DNA of 5,478 nt. Origin: Pelotomaculum sp. UBA3102. GTDB taxonomy: Bacteria; Bacillota; Desulfotomaculia; Desulfotomaculales; Pelotomaculaceae. Below are positions 1 to 5,478 of this stretch, in pieces (within the stretch, counting starts at the first letter, position 1; each line of letters starts with the position of its first letter). Both the position numbers and the translations under genes were made by a program. The notes beneath the pieces were generated by a model. It was not told where the DNA came from, made no database searches, and was given only the letters and a program-made list of their open reading frames with translations. The DNA is taken from assembly GCA_002365865.1 (NCBI GenBank), contig DFAQ01000035.1, positions 1-5,478 of the forward strand, read 5' to 3'.

Positions 1-10
1 CACGTGATTT

Positions 11-42
11 ATTATATTCTCACCACCTGATTTTTTTGTCAA
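11..42 (-). promoter_or_regulatory. Possible second leftward promoter
   Basis: A perfect TTGACA (37-42) and a perfect TATAAT (11-16) occur on the minus strand, but 20 bases apart, longer than the 16-18 usually tolerated. At 17 bases the -10 would be the poor GAATAT (14-19). It may be a weak or activator-dependent promoter downstream of the inverted repeat, or simply AT-rich sequence. Confidence 0.3.
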
Positions 43-46
43 TTTT

Positions 47-70
47 TGTGGGTTCATTTGTTTACCCACA
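47..70. repeat. Inverted repeat, candidate operator
   Basis: TGTGGGT (47-53) and ACCCACA (64-70) form a perfect 7-bp inverted repeat with a 10-base AT-rich centre. It spans from just after the -10 box to about +18 of the predicted leftward promoter, a classic place for a repressor. As a terminator of the SNF2 transcript it is unconvincing: on the minus strand it is followed by A-rich, not T-rich, sequence. I do not recognise the regulator. Confidence 0.55.
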
Positions 71-71
71 T

Positions 72-100
72 GATATAGCGAGGAGCCTAAATGATGTCAA
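72..100 (-). promoter_or_regulatory. Promoter reading leftwards out of the window
   Basis: On the minus strand a perfect -35 TTGACA (95-100) is followed after exactly 17 bases by -10 TATATC (72-77, 4/6 match). It begins 28 bases beyond the SNF2 stop codon and should initiate near position 65. The regulated gene lies left of the window and is not seen. The inverted repeat at 47-70 covers the predicted start. Confidence 0.6.
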
Positions 101-128
101 GTCCTGGGAATAAGACAGTTGCTTCCGG

Positions 129-3100
129 TCAGATTTCCAGTTTAAACAGTTCCCGCAGTTCTTGGTTTGAAAGCTCGCTGAGGCTGCTTTCTCCCGCGGT
201 GACTACCAGCCCGGCAAGCTCTCTTTTGGCGGCCATCATGGTATTTATTTTTTCTTCAAAGGTGCCCAGGCTGACCAGGCGGTGGACCATAACTGTCCTG
301 GTTTGCCCGATCCTGTATGTCCTGTCGGTGGCCTGGTCTTCCACAGCGGGGTTCCACCAGAGGTCATAGTGGATTACATGGGTGGCAGCCGTCAAATTCA
401 GCCCCGTCCCCCCGGCTTTGAGGGAAACTACCATGACGGGAGCGGAATCTTTGTCTTCCTGGAATTTTTCCACCATTGCGTCCCGCTTTGGCCGGGAAAC
501 GCCGCCGTGGAAGAAAAGGGCCTCCTCCTGCAGTTCCTCTCTGATCAGTTCCACCAGCAGTTCCCCCATTTCCCTGTACTGGGTAAAAAGCAAGGCCTTT
601 TCTCCCGCGGCCGCGATCTGTTCCAGCAGGGCCAACGTCTTGCCGGCTTTGCCCGAGTGCTCCTTGACCGCTTTTCCCTTTTTACTGTACTGCACCGGGT
701 GGTTGCAGATCTGCTTGAGTGAGGTCATCAGCTTAAAGACAAGACCCTTGCGGGTTATTCCCTCGCTGCGCTCTATTTCCTCTATCACCTGTTCCACCAC
801 CTGCTGGTACAGGGCCGCCTGCTCTTTGGTCAAATAACAGTTTTCCTCCTTGATCACTTTGGGCGGGAGGTCCTTGATGATTGATTTATCGCTTTTAAGC
901 CTTCTCAGCAAGAAAGGAGCCGTGGCCTTTCTCAAAAGGGCAATTTTCTTCCCGTCCCTGTATTTCTCTATCGGGAGGGCAAAGTTGCCGGTGAAATCAT
1001 TGCGCCTGCCCAAATAACCCCTGTTGATGAAGTCGAAAATACTCCAGAGTTCCACCAGCCTGTTTTCCACCGGGGTGCCGCTCATGGCGATGCGGCTTTT
1101 GGCCGCCAGGGATTTTACCGCTTTGGTCTGCTCGCTTTCCGGGTTTTTTATGTTCTGAGCCTCGTCGATGACCATCAGGCCCCACTTGTTCCTCTTAAAT
1201 TTTGCCGTTTCCCTGCGCAGAATGCCGTAAGAAGTGATAACCAGGTCCACGCCTTTGGTGTTCAGCCTGCGGCTGCTCCCATGGTAGACGGCCGCTTCCA
1301 GCGAGGGGGCAAATTTACCGCATTCCTTGACCCAGTTGCCGATGAGGGTAGTCGGGCAGACGACCAGGGCGGGCTTCTCCAGCCGCCCCTCTTCCTTCAG
1401 CTTCAGGATAACAGCGATCACCTGCAGCGTCTTGCCGAGGCCCATGTCGTCGGCCAGGCAGGACCCCAGGCCATTGATGGTGTTGTGGTACAGCCATCTG
1501 AAACCCCTTTGCTGGTAGGCGCGCAGGTCTGCCTTTAATCCTGCCGGCAAAGAGACGTCCCCCGGTGCGCCCAGGTTGTCCGCCAGCTGCTGCAGGACCC
1601 GGCCGGGGTTAAAAATCGCCCCCGCTGCCTCCCCGGTAACGGCGGACCACAGCGCCTCCATTGCCGAGAGCCGCGGCGCCGGCTCGCGCAGTTTTGCTAA
1701 AATACCGCTGACCTCTTCCGGTTTGAGGAGCAGGTACTGTTCTTTGAATTTCACCACTCCCGCCGCGGATTCCGCCAGCTTGCAAAATTCTTCTCCGGTC
1801 ATGGTAACGCCGCCCAAAGACACCTGCCAGGAAAACTCCAGCATCTCGTCAAGGTTGAAATAGGAGGTGGTTTTTCCCTGGCCCTGTGCCGCCTTTGCCG
1901 CCAGCGCCAGCCGGGGCGAAGCTATTTGCTTCAAATCTTTGGGTATCATCACTCTGATCCCCAGCAGGGAACATACATGCTGCCCCCCGGTAAGAAATTC
2001 AGCCAGGGTTGTTGGGGAAAGGGCGGCAAGTTTTTTCCCTTTATGGCTTAACAGTTTTTTCAGGATGGGGATGTATTCCCCGGCAATCGTCAGCTGGCGC
2101 GCCACTTCCCGGCGGACATATTCAATGGGGAGAGAAAAAAGCTCCTCTTTGGCGGAAAATACTTCGCCCAGCGGCAGCACCGGCGCCAGCGGGTCTCTTT
2201 TATTCTCAACATACACCCTGAGGGTGAATTTTTCTTTGCCGGGGCGGGGCAGCCCAATTTTGATCACCGGGGCGACACCGGCGGGCCGCAGGTTGAGCCA
2301 GCCCAGCCAATCGGAAATTGCCTTGGCGGTCTGCTTTTCTTCAAATTTTTCAGCGCGGTACGGCTCTCCGCAGAAAAAGGCCCTGGCTACCTTGTCGCCT
2401 TTATCCGGTTCAATACCGGCATAGCGGCCGGCAATATGGGTGAGGGCCAAGGTCAAAAATTCTTCGACGGCCGCAGAGCCTTCCAGGACTCCCTTTTCCT
2501 TTTGGCAAAAGACAAAACCGGGCGGCATTATTGAAACGAGGTAGTCCACCACGCGCTGCAGTTTGCCGGACCTGTCCAGGGGCCTGAAAACAACGTAAAA
2601 ATTTTCCGGCACTGGTTCCTTTGCTCCCCCTGGGTCCGGGATTCTCAAAACCGGTACAAAAGAAGAAGATCGCGCCAGCGCCTGGGCAACTGCCGCAGCC
2701 GCGCTTAAAAAATCCGCCCAGGGGGAGGTGCGGTTGCCGGGCAGCTTCAAGGGGAGGGAAAGGGAAAGGTCCAGAACGGTCCCAGCCGGCAGCAGCACCC
2801 CTCTTTTTCTTTTTAAGACCACTTTTTCTCCTTCTGCCAGGGGTACGCGCAGCGTTTTTTCCTCACCTGCCGGGGAAGGCAGCGGAGCGGGAGCAAACTT
2901 TTCTTCTCCGGGAGCGGGATTGAGGGGAGCAGCAAAAAAAGGAAATTCCTGCCCGAGCTGCCGCTCCCGGTGTTTTCCAAGAAGGATTTTTTTAAGCTCT
3001 CCGGATGAGGGGTAAAGAAGGGTAAAAGACAAATCTTTAAAGGAAAAGTCGTTTTCCAGCAGCTCAATTTTTTCCATGGAACGGGAAATGTTTTTATACG

Positions 3101-3920
3101 CCTGCAGCAACAGGGCCTTAAAGTTCCCGTTGGGGTAAAAAAGAGGCGACTCGCCCAAGAGGGCGAAAATGGCCTCGCTTTCTTTATTCCCGGCCAGGGC
3201 GCTTAATTCTTCCGGCATTTCCGCGGGTTCCTCCGTGCCGCGTTCCGCCGCTTTTGCCGCTTTCGCCGTATTTTCCGCCGCCCGGCTTTCCTTTGCGGTA
3301 ACTTTAACCTCTTGGTAAGGTATAAAAGAGGGCGTGCCGTCTAAAATTCCTTCCGCCTGGCCGGGTCCGGCGCCGGCGCCGGGATCCCGGCCGGTAAAAC
3401 CTGCTGCCCGCATCAATTCCCGGACGTCGACATTCCTCAGTTTGAACAGGATAAAAGGGTCCTTGTCGATTTCGTTGGCCATGATGTAATATACTGCCGC
3501 CAGGTGCTTGCACGGGCTGGCCCAGTCGGGGCAAGAGCAGCGGGCAGCAATGTCGCTCCAGTCTTCCGGCAAAAGGGAGATGTTGTTTTCCTCCAAAAGC
3601 TGCAGGACCTTTTCGGGAAGGCGGCCCATGGACAGCTCGGCAGCCAGGGCCGGGTCCCCGGCTATTATGGCCGCGGCTGTTTCCTTTTCCTGCCGGGAAA
3701 ACTCCTTGAGCTTTATCTCAATTTTGTACGGGGTGGCGCGGGTGCCCCTCACCCTGGCGAGCACCATCCCCTCCGAATCTATTTTTATTTCACTCACCCT
3801 GCCGCCGCCGGCATAGCTTCTCCCCCGGGGCAGGCGGTTGGTGTTATAGTCTATTCTTTCGAGGGCTTCGACCCAGGCATTGCCCCACCAGGTCTTCCCG
3901 TATTTTTTTCTTCCGGCCAT
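129..3920 (-). CDS. SWIM zinc-finger / SNF2-family DEAD-like ATPase (HepA/RapA-type helicase)
   Basis: A 1263-aa predicted cytoplasmic ATP-driven nucleic-acid translocase. The N-terminus (about 1-175) resembles the stand-alone SWIM proteins often encoded beside bacterial SNF2 genes (YGKTWWGNAW near residue 8) and carries the zinc ligands C128, C130, C137 and H139. A low-complexity Ala/Glu/Pro linker follows (about 175-350, with short structured stretches). Residues about 580-740 match the SNF2-associated domain (DUF3670), with WQVSLGG at W698. The helicase core is complete: RAYQQRGF near 800, Walker A DMGLGKT with K830, DEAQ at 919-922, SGTPVEN at 947-953, FTQYRE near 1110, KAGGTGLN near 1170, and DRTYRIGQ with R1203. 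The ATG start has GGAGG six bases upstream; the stop is TGA. It lies 48 bases after the toxin gene on the same strand. By family it remodels protein-DNA or RNA polymerase complexes; strand separation is not expected. The cellular role is unknown, but the family call is secure. Confidence 0.95.
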   Translation of the reverse strand: MAGRKKYGKTWWGNAWVEALERIDYNTNRLPRGRSYAGGGRVSEIKIDSEGMVLARVRGTRATPYKIEIKLKEFSRQEKETAAAIIAGDPALAAELSMGRLPEKVLQLLEENNISLLPEDWSDIAARCSCPDWASPCKHLAAVYYIMANEIDKDPFILFKLRNVDVRELMRAAGFTGRDPGAGAGPGQAEGILDGTPSFIPYQEVKVTAKESRAAENTAKAAKAAERGTEEPAEMPEELSALAGNKESEAIFALLGESPLFYPNGNFKALLLQAYKNISRSMEKIELLENDFSFKDLSFTLLYPSSGELKKILLGKHRERQLGQEFPFFAAPLNPAPGEEKFAPAPLPSPAGEEKTLRVPLAEGEKVVLKRKRGVLLPAGTVLDLSLSLPLKLPGNRTSPWADFLSAAAAVAQALARSSSFVPVLRIPDPGGAKEPVPENFYVVFRPLDRSGKLQRVVDYLVSIMPPGFVFCQKEKGVLEGSAAVEEFLTLALTHIAGRYAGIEPDKGDKVARAFFCGEPYRAEKFEEKQTAKAISDWLGWLNLRPAGVAPVIKIGLPRPGKEKFTLRVYVENKRDPLAPVLPLGEVFSAKEELFSLPIEYVRREVARQLTIAGEYIPILKKLLSHKGKKLAALSPTTLAEFLTGGQHVCSLLGIRVMIPKDLKQIASPRLALAAKAAQGQGKTTSYFNLDEMLEFSWQVSLGGVTMTGEEFCKLAESAAGVVKFKEQYLLLKPEEVSGILAKLREPAPRLSAMEALWSAVTGEAAGAIFNPGRVLQQLADNLGAPGDVSLPAGLKADLRAYQQRGFRWLYHNTINGLGSCLADDMGLGKTLQVIAVILKLKEEGRLEKPALVVCPTTLIGNWVKECGKFAPSLEAAVYHGSSRRLNTKGVDLVITSYGILRRETAKFKRNKWGLMVIDEAQNIKNPESEQTKAVKSLAAKSRIAMSGTPVENRLVELWSIFDFINRGYLGRRNDFTGNFALPIEKYRDGKKIALLRKATAPFLLRRLKSDKSIIKDLPPKVIKEENCYLTKEQAALYQQVVEQVIEEIERSEGITRKGLVFKLMTSLKQICNHPVQYSKKGKAVKEHSGKAGKTLALLEQIAAAGEKALLFTQYREMGELLVELIREELQEEALFFHGGVSRPKRDAMVEKFQEDKDSAPVMVVSLKAGGTGLNLTAATHVIHYDLWWNPAVEDQATDRTYRIGQTRTVMVHRLVSLGTFEEKINTMMAAKRELAGLVVTAGESSLSELSNQELRELFKLEI

Positions 3921-3926
3921 TTTAAT

Positions 3927-3931
3927 CCTCC
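3927..3931 (-). promoter_or_regulatory. Ribosome binding site of the SNF2 gene
   Basis: GGAGG on the minus strand lies six bases before the ATG at 3920. It fixes the start of the SWIM-SNF2 protein and keeps the WWG-containing N-terminus in the product. No convincing promoter was found in the 48-base gap behind it, so transcription may arrive from the toxin-antitoxin operon. Confidence 0.8.
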
Positions 3932-3968
3932 AGGCGGTGCTAAAATTGAAAGTCGTATGTCATAATCA

Positions 3969-4286
3969 CTAATCAAATAATTCACGAAGGTAATCCCGGC
4001 GACCATGTAATATGCGGTGAATGATCACGGTGTTGCCGGTTATCCGGTAAAAAACGAGATACGGCGGTACTGCAATAAAGCGGTATCCATGCCGGATAAT
4101 CGTGAACTCCTCGTCTGATAATACTGAACCCATATGGGGATACTTTGTCAGTCCGGCTATTTCTTTATTTATCTTTTCCAGCATCGTTTTTGCGGTAGTA
4201 ATATTATCCTGTGATATATATGAGAAAATTTCATCCATATCGTCAGCTGCTGCCGGGGCATACCTAATTTTATGCTTTCGCGGCAT
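3969..4286 (-). CDS. RelE/ParE-family toxin of a type II toxin-antitoxin system
   Basis: A 105-aa protein of the RelE/ParE toxin superfamily. It shows the usual N-terminal helical hairpin (YAPAAADDMDEIFSYI, then a Lys-rich helix to about residue 45), a YPHMG turn at 49-53, the strand YLVFYRI at 76-82, and the family C-terminal signature HRILHGRRDY at 90-99. The start chosen is ATG at 4286, with GGGAG seven bases upstream. A TTG one codon earlier (4289) would leave only four bases. The gene overlaps the antitoxin's 3' end by 17 bases in another frame, which suggests translational coupling. By family the target is either ribosome-bound mRNA (RelE-like) or DNA gyrase (ParE-like); the sequence does not settle which. 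The stop is TAG. The reading frame is intact, so the toxin may be active and held in check by the antitoxin. Confidence 0.9.
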   Translation of the reverse strand: MPRKHKIRYAPAAADDMDEIFSYISQDNITTAKTMLEKINKEIAGLTKYPHMGSVLSDEEFTIIRHGYRFIAVPPYLVFYRITGNTVIIHRILHGRRDYLRELFD

Positions 4287-4542
4287 CAATTTTCTCCCGG
4301 ATTCTGGTCATGACTTCATCATGTTCAAGCAGTCGGGCACCTTCGGCAATCTGCTTTTCTGCAACCAGCAGTTTGGATTGCAACTTGATCCGTGCCTCCA
4401 TGCGTCGAAACGCCTCATAACTCATGACCACCAGGTCGGCTTCACCGTTACGGGTCAGCACTACCGGTTCGTCAAGCTCATGGCATAATTTAGAAAAGCC
4501 GTTATAATCCTGACGGATTGTTGTGGAAGGCTTGATATTCAT
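4270..4542 (-). CDS. Phd/YefM-family antitoxin
   Basis: A 90-aa antitoxin. The N-terminal half has the Phd/YefM DNA-binding fold: an initial NIKPSTTIRQDY segment, then EPVVLTRNGEADLVVMS at 25-41 and YEAFRRMEA. The charged, helical C-terminal half (about 50-90, ending EKIDAAKA) is the expected toxin-binding tail. It precedes and overlaps the RelE/ParE toxin, the usual order. In this family the antitoxin neutralises the toxin and, alone or in complex, represses its own promoter. The start chosen is ATG at 4542, nine bases after AGGAG. A TTG at 4551 would add three residues but sits directly against the Shine-Dalgarno sequence, so it is unlikely to be used. The stop TAA lies inside the toxin gene. 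Its own promoter must lie in 4557-4645, since a terminator separates it from the cold-shock gene. Confidence 0.92.
   Translation of the reverse strand: MNIKPSTTIRQDYNGFSKLCHELDEPVVLTRNGEADLVVMSYEAFRRMEARIKLQSKLLVAEKQIAEGARLLEHDEVMTRIREKIDAAKA
4294..4298 (-). promoter_or_regulatory. Ribosome binding site of the toxin gene, inside the antitoxin
   Basis: GGGAG on the minus strand lies inside the antitoxin coding region, seven bases from the ATG at 4286 and four from the TTG at 4289. The spacing favours the ATG. Its position within the antitoxin gene fits coupled translation of the pair. Confidence 0.6.
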
Positions 4543-4551
4543 TTTGCGCAA

Positions 4552-4556
4552 CTCCT
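4552..4556 (-). promoter_or_regulatory. Ribosome binding site that decides the antitoxin start
   Basis: AGGAG on the minus strand lies nine bases before the ATG at 4542. The alternative in-frame TTG at 4551 begins at the very next base, leaving no spacing, so this site rules it out as the main start. Confidence 0.7.
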
Positions 4557-4569
4557 TTCCTGTATCATT

Positions 4570-4610
4570 ATTCTAACTATAAACTATCATATTTATATCA
4601 TCAGAGCAAG
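4570..4610 (-). promoter_or_regulatory. Probable toxin-antitoxin operon promoter/operator region
   Basis: This very AT-rich stretch lies between the cold-shock terminator and the antitoxin ribosome site, so the operon promoter should be here. The best -10-like hexamer on the minus strand is TAGAAT (4570-4575, 5/6 match), with TATAGT overlapping next to it (4576-4581). No good -35 pairs with either at normal spacing. An imperfect operator candidate is the inverted repeat TATAAA (4578-4583) / TTTATA (4592-4597) around an 8-base spacer, where an autoregulating Phd/YefM protein could bind. The AT richness makes chance palindromes likely, so confidence in the exact elements is low. Confidence 0.35.
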
Positions 4611-4648
4611 GGGAACCCGTCTTCCGGTTATCTACATATGTTTGAACA

Positions 4649-4682
4649 AACCAAAACAGCCGGTTTCCCGGCTGTTTTGGTT
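4649..4682 (-). terminator. Rho-independent terminator of the cold-shock gene
   Basis: A perfect 15-bp inverted repeat (AACCAAAACAGCCGG / CCGGCTGTTTTGGTT) encloses a 4-base loop (TTTC). It begins 37 bases past the cold-shock stop codon. The stem has a GC-rich top and, on the minus strand, a T-rich base and flank (GTTTTGGTTTGTT), as expected of an intrinsic terminator. It should separate cold-shock transcription from the toxin-antitoxin operon. The symmetric A/T base of the stem would also allow weak termination in the other direction. Confidence 0.85.
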
Positions 4683-4719
4683 AACGGTCTTAATTATATT
4701 TAAAAGAATTTCTTTTAGA

Positions 4720-4917
4720 CTATAATTTAAGCACGTTTGCTGCTTGCGGGCCCTTGTTGCCCGGCACGACGTCAAATTCAACTTCCTGTCCCTCGTCCAG
4801 CGTTTTGAAACCGTCCGATTGAATGGAGGAAAAATGCACAAAGACATCTTGCCCTTCAGAGGTCTCAATGAATCCAAAACCTTTTTCCGCATTAAACCAT
4901 TTTACTTTACCTAACAA
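4720..4917 (-). CDS. csp: CspA-family cold-shock protein
   Basis: A 65-aa single cold-shock domain, full length for the family. It has the opening [11 protein letters not shown], the RNA-binding motifs RNP1 KGFGFI (12-17) and RNP2 VFVHF (25-29), and a normal C-terminal strand (QAANVLKL). Such proteins bind single-stranded RNA and DNA in the cytoplasm and act as RNA chaperones, keeping mRNA unstructured in the cold or during growth. The start is TTG, eight bases after AGGAGG; no ATG precedes the conserved first strand, so TTG is the real start. The stop is TAG. It has its own consensus promoter and its own terminator, so it is a single-gene unit. Which paralogue it is (CspA/B/C/D-like) cannot be told, so the symbol is generic. 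Confidence 0.96.
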   Translation of the reverse strand: MLGKVKWFNAEKGFGFIETSEGQDVFVHFSSIQSDGFKTLDEGQEVEFDVVPGNKGPQAANVLKL

Positions 4918-4925
4918 ATATCTTA

Positions 4926-4931
4926 CCTCCT
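4926..4931 (-). promoter_or_regulatory. Ribosome binding site of csp, fixing a TTG start
   Basis: A full-consensus AGGAGG on the minus strand lies eight bases before the TTG at 4917. This supports the non-ATG start of the cold-shock gene. Confidence 0.85.
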
Positions 4932-4937
4932 AGATTA

Positions 4938-4949
4938 CCTCAATTGAGG
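4938..4949. repeat. 12-bp perfect palindrome in the csp leader
   Basis: CCTCAATTGAGG is a perfect palindrome about 5-16 bases after the predicted csp transcription start and seven bases before the AGGAGG. As DNA it could be a repressor site. As RNA it has no loop, so a hairpin would need to open its central bases; an operator role is more natural. It could also be chance. Confidence 0.5.
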
Positions 4950-4959
4950 CGAGTAATTT

Positions 4960-4988
4960 ATTATACATTATTAACCGCAGGATGTCAA
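4960..4988 (-). promoter_or_regulatory. Consensus sigma-A/sigma-70 promoter of csp
   Basis: On the minus strand a perfect -35 TTGACA (4983-4988) and a perfect -10 TATAAT (4960-4965) are separated by exactly 17 bases. Transcription should start near 4953, giving a leader of roughly 36 bases. That is shorter than the long thermosensing leader of E. coli cspA. All twelve positions match consensus, implying strong constitutive transcription unless repressed. Confidence 0.9.
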
Positions 4989-4998
4989 ATTATACGTT

Positions 4999-5253
4999 AA
5001 GGCCGATGCTAAAAGGCTCTTAACATTAAATCGCGGTCACTGGTCAATTGAAAATCGCCTTCATTGGGTACGTGACGTGACCTTTAACGAAGACCGCTCC
5101 CAGGTGCGCTCTAAAGAAGGCCCTCGTGTGATGGCAACTTTGCGGAACCTGGTGATAAGCCTATTTCGACTACATAATATTGGGAACATCGCTCAGGCGC
5201 TACGTGCCTGCAGTCGTAAACCGGAACGCGCGCTCCATTATAACGGATTGTAA
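4999..5253 (+). pseudogene. ISAs1-family transposase, C-terminal remnant
   Basis: Reading frame +, about 84 codons ending in TAA at 5251-5253. The peptide matches the C-terminus of ISAs1 (H-repeat-associated, IS4-related DDE) transposases: ADAKRLL, RGHWSIENRLHW, then DVTFNED, and a tail with the LRNL, NIAQALR and ERALHYNGL segments. The glutamate of WSIEN (codon 5050-5052) is the presumed third catalytic residue; both catalytic aspartates and everything before are missing. The open frame extends back to 4975, but family resemblance fades near 4999, which I take as the breakpoint. There is no start codon or ribosome site, so no functional product is expected. Confidence 0.88.
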
Positions 5254-5443
5254 CAGGCTTTCTCTACCTTAGTTCAGTCACGAAAAAACACGATTAAAAC
5301 AGTCGTGTATTTGAGTGTGCCTATTTTCGGCTATTTGTGCTTCCTTAATTTCCTCCTTTTGCCCTTATACCTGTTTAATGCTGCAAGTGTCAATCAGGCC
5401 TACTCCCAACTTGAATTTTCAACGTTACTTTGACGAATCCCTG
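4999..5443 (+). mobile_element. 5'-truncated ISAs1-family insertion sequence with right end
   Basis: The element comprises the transposase remnant plus about 190 bases of non-coding sequence, ending at TGACGAATCCCTG (5431-5443). The inverse, CAGGG followed by ATTCG, fits the terminal inverted repeats of ISAs1-family elements, which commonly begin CAGGG. The non-coding part has a 6-bp inverted repeat (ACACGA 5288-5293 / TCGTGT 5303-5308) without a T-run. The left end and most of the transposase are absent, so the right boundary cannot be confirmed by matching repeats or target duplication within the window. No other gene is visible in 5254-5443. Confidence 0.7.
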
Positions 5444-5478
5444 ACCTAGAGCAGATCTGACGCATGAAAAAGTTTAAA

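Noticed and set aside
47..70. Terminator for the SNF2 transcript
   Set aside because: The 7-bp stem has a 10-base loop and is followed on the minus strand by an A-rich rather than T-rich tract; an operator fits better.
91..369. Plus-strand open frame over the SNF2 3' end
   Set aside because: Its start region coincides with the leftward promoter and the rest is antisense to the helicase C-terminus.
1867..2424. Plus-strand open frame of 185 codons inside the SNF2 gene
   Set aside because: It is antisense to a strongly conserved protein, and long opposite frames are expected in GC-rich coding DNA. Its peptide has no recognisable motif.
3171..3400. Low-complexity Ala/Glu/Gly coding stretch considered as a frameshift or repeat array
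   Set aside because: The frame is open and consistent, with no periodic repeat unit; it reads as an interdomain linker.
4632..4892. Minus-strand open frame of 86 codons overlapping csp and its terminator
   Set aside because: It is an out-of-frame shadow of csp, runs through the terminator hairpin and has no protein-like features.
5288..5308. 6-bp hairpin in the IS tail as a terminator
   Set aside because: The stem is short, the loop is 9 bases and no T-run follows.
5464..5478. ATGAAAAAGTTTAAA at the right edge, a possible start of a plus-strand gene
   Set aside because: Only five codons are visible and there is no convincing ribosome site upstream, so it cannot be supported.

Overview
The window looks like a stretch of a Gram-positive, probably Firmicutes/Clostridia-type chromosome. 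This is an inference from strong AGGAGG/GGAGG ribosome sites, TTG start codons, sigma-A-like promoters with 17-base spacers, and the gene families present. All intact genes lie on the minus strand, so transcription runs right to left. The large helicase gene is visibly more GC-rich than the AT-rich right-hand third.

Reading in the direction of transcription, from the right:

(1) About 4999-5443 holds the 3' remnant of an ISAs1-family insertion sequence. Only the last ~84 codons of the transposase and a plausible right terminal repeat ending in CCCTG remain.

(2) A 65-aa CspA-type cold-shock protein (4720-4917) starts at TTG. It has a perfect consensus promoter (TTGACA-17-TATAAT) next to the broken edge of the IS, a 12-bp palindrome just after the predicted transcription start, and a 15-bp-stem terminator.

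(3) A type II toxin-antitoxin pair follows: a Phd/YefM antitoxin (4270-4542) overlapping a RelE/ParE toxin (3969-4286). Ribosome sites move both starts from the upstream TTG to a nearby ATG.

(4) After only 48 bases comes a 1263-aa SNF2-family ATPase (129-3920). It carries an N-terminal SWIM zinc-finger module, an SNF2-associated domain and a complete two-lobed helicase core.

(5) Positions 1-128 hold a second regulatory region firing leftwards out of the window. It has a TTGACA-17-TATATC promoter with a 7-bp inverted repeat across its predicted start, and a possible second promoter beyond.

The genes do not form an obvious pathway. The spacing allows readthrough from the toxin-antitoxin operon into the SNF2 gene. 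An IS remnant, a toxin-antitoxin pair and a large SNF2 protein together resemble an accessory region, but nothing here proves a defence system. The most notable points are the SWIM-SNF2 single-chain architecture, the two promoter-plus-palindrome arrangements, and the IS breakpoint at the cold-shock promoter.
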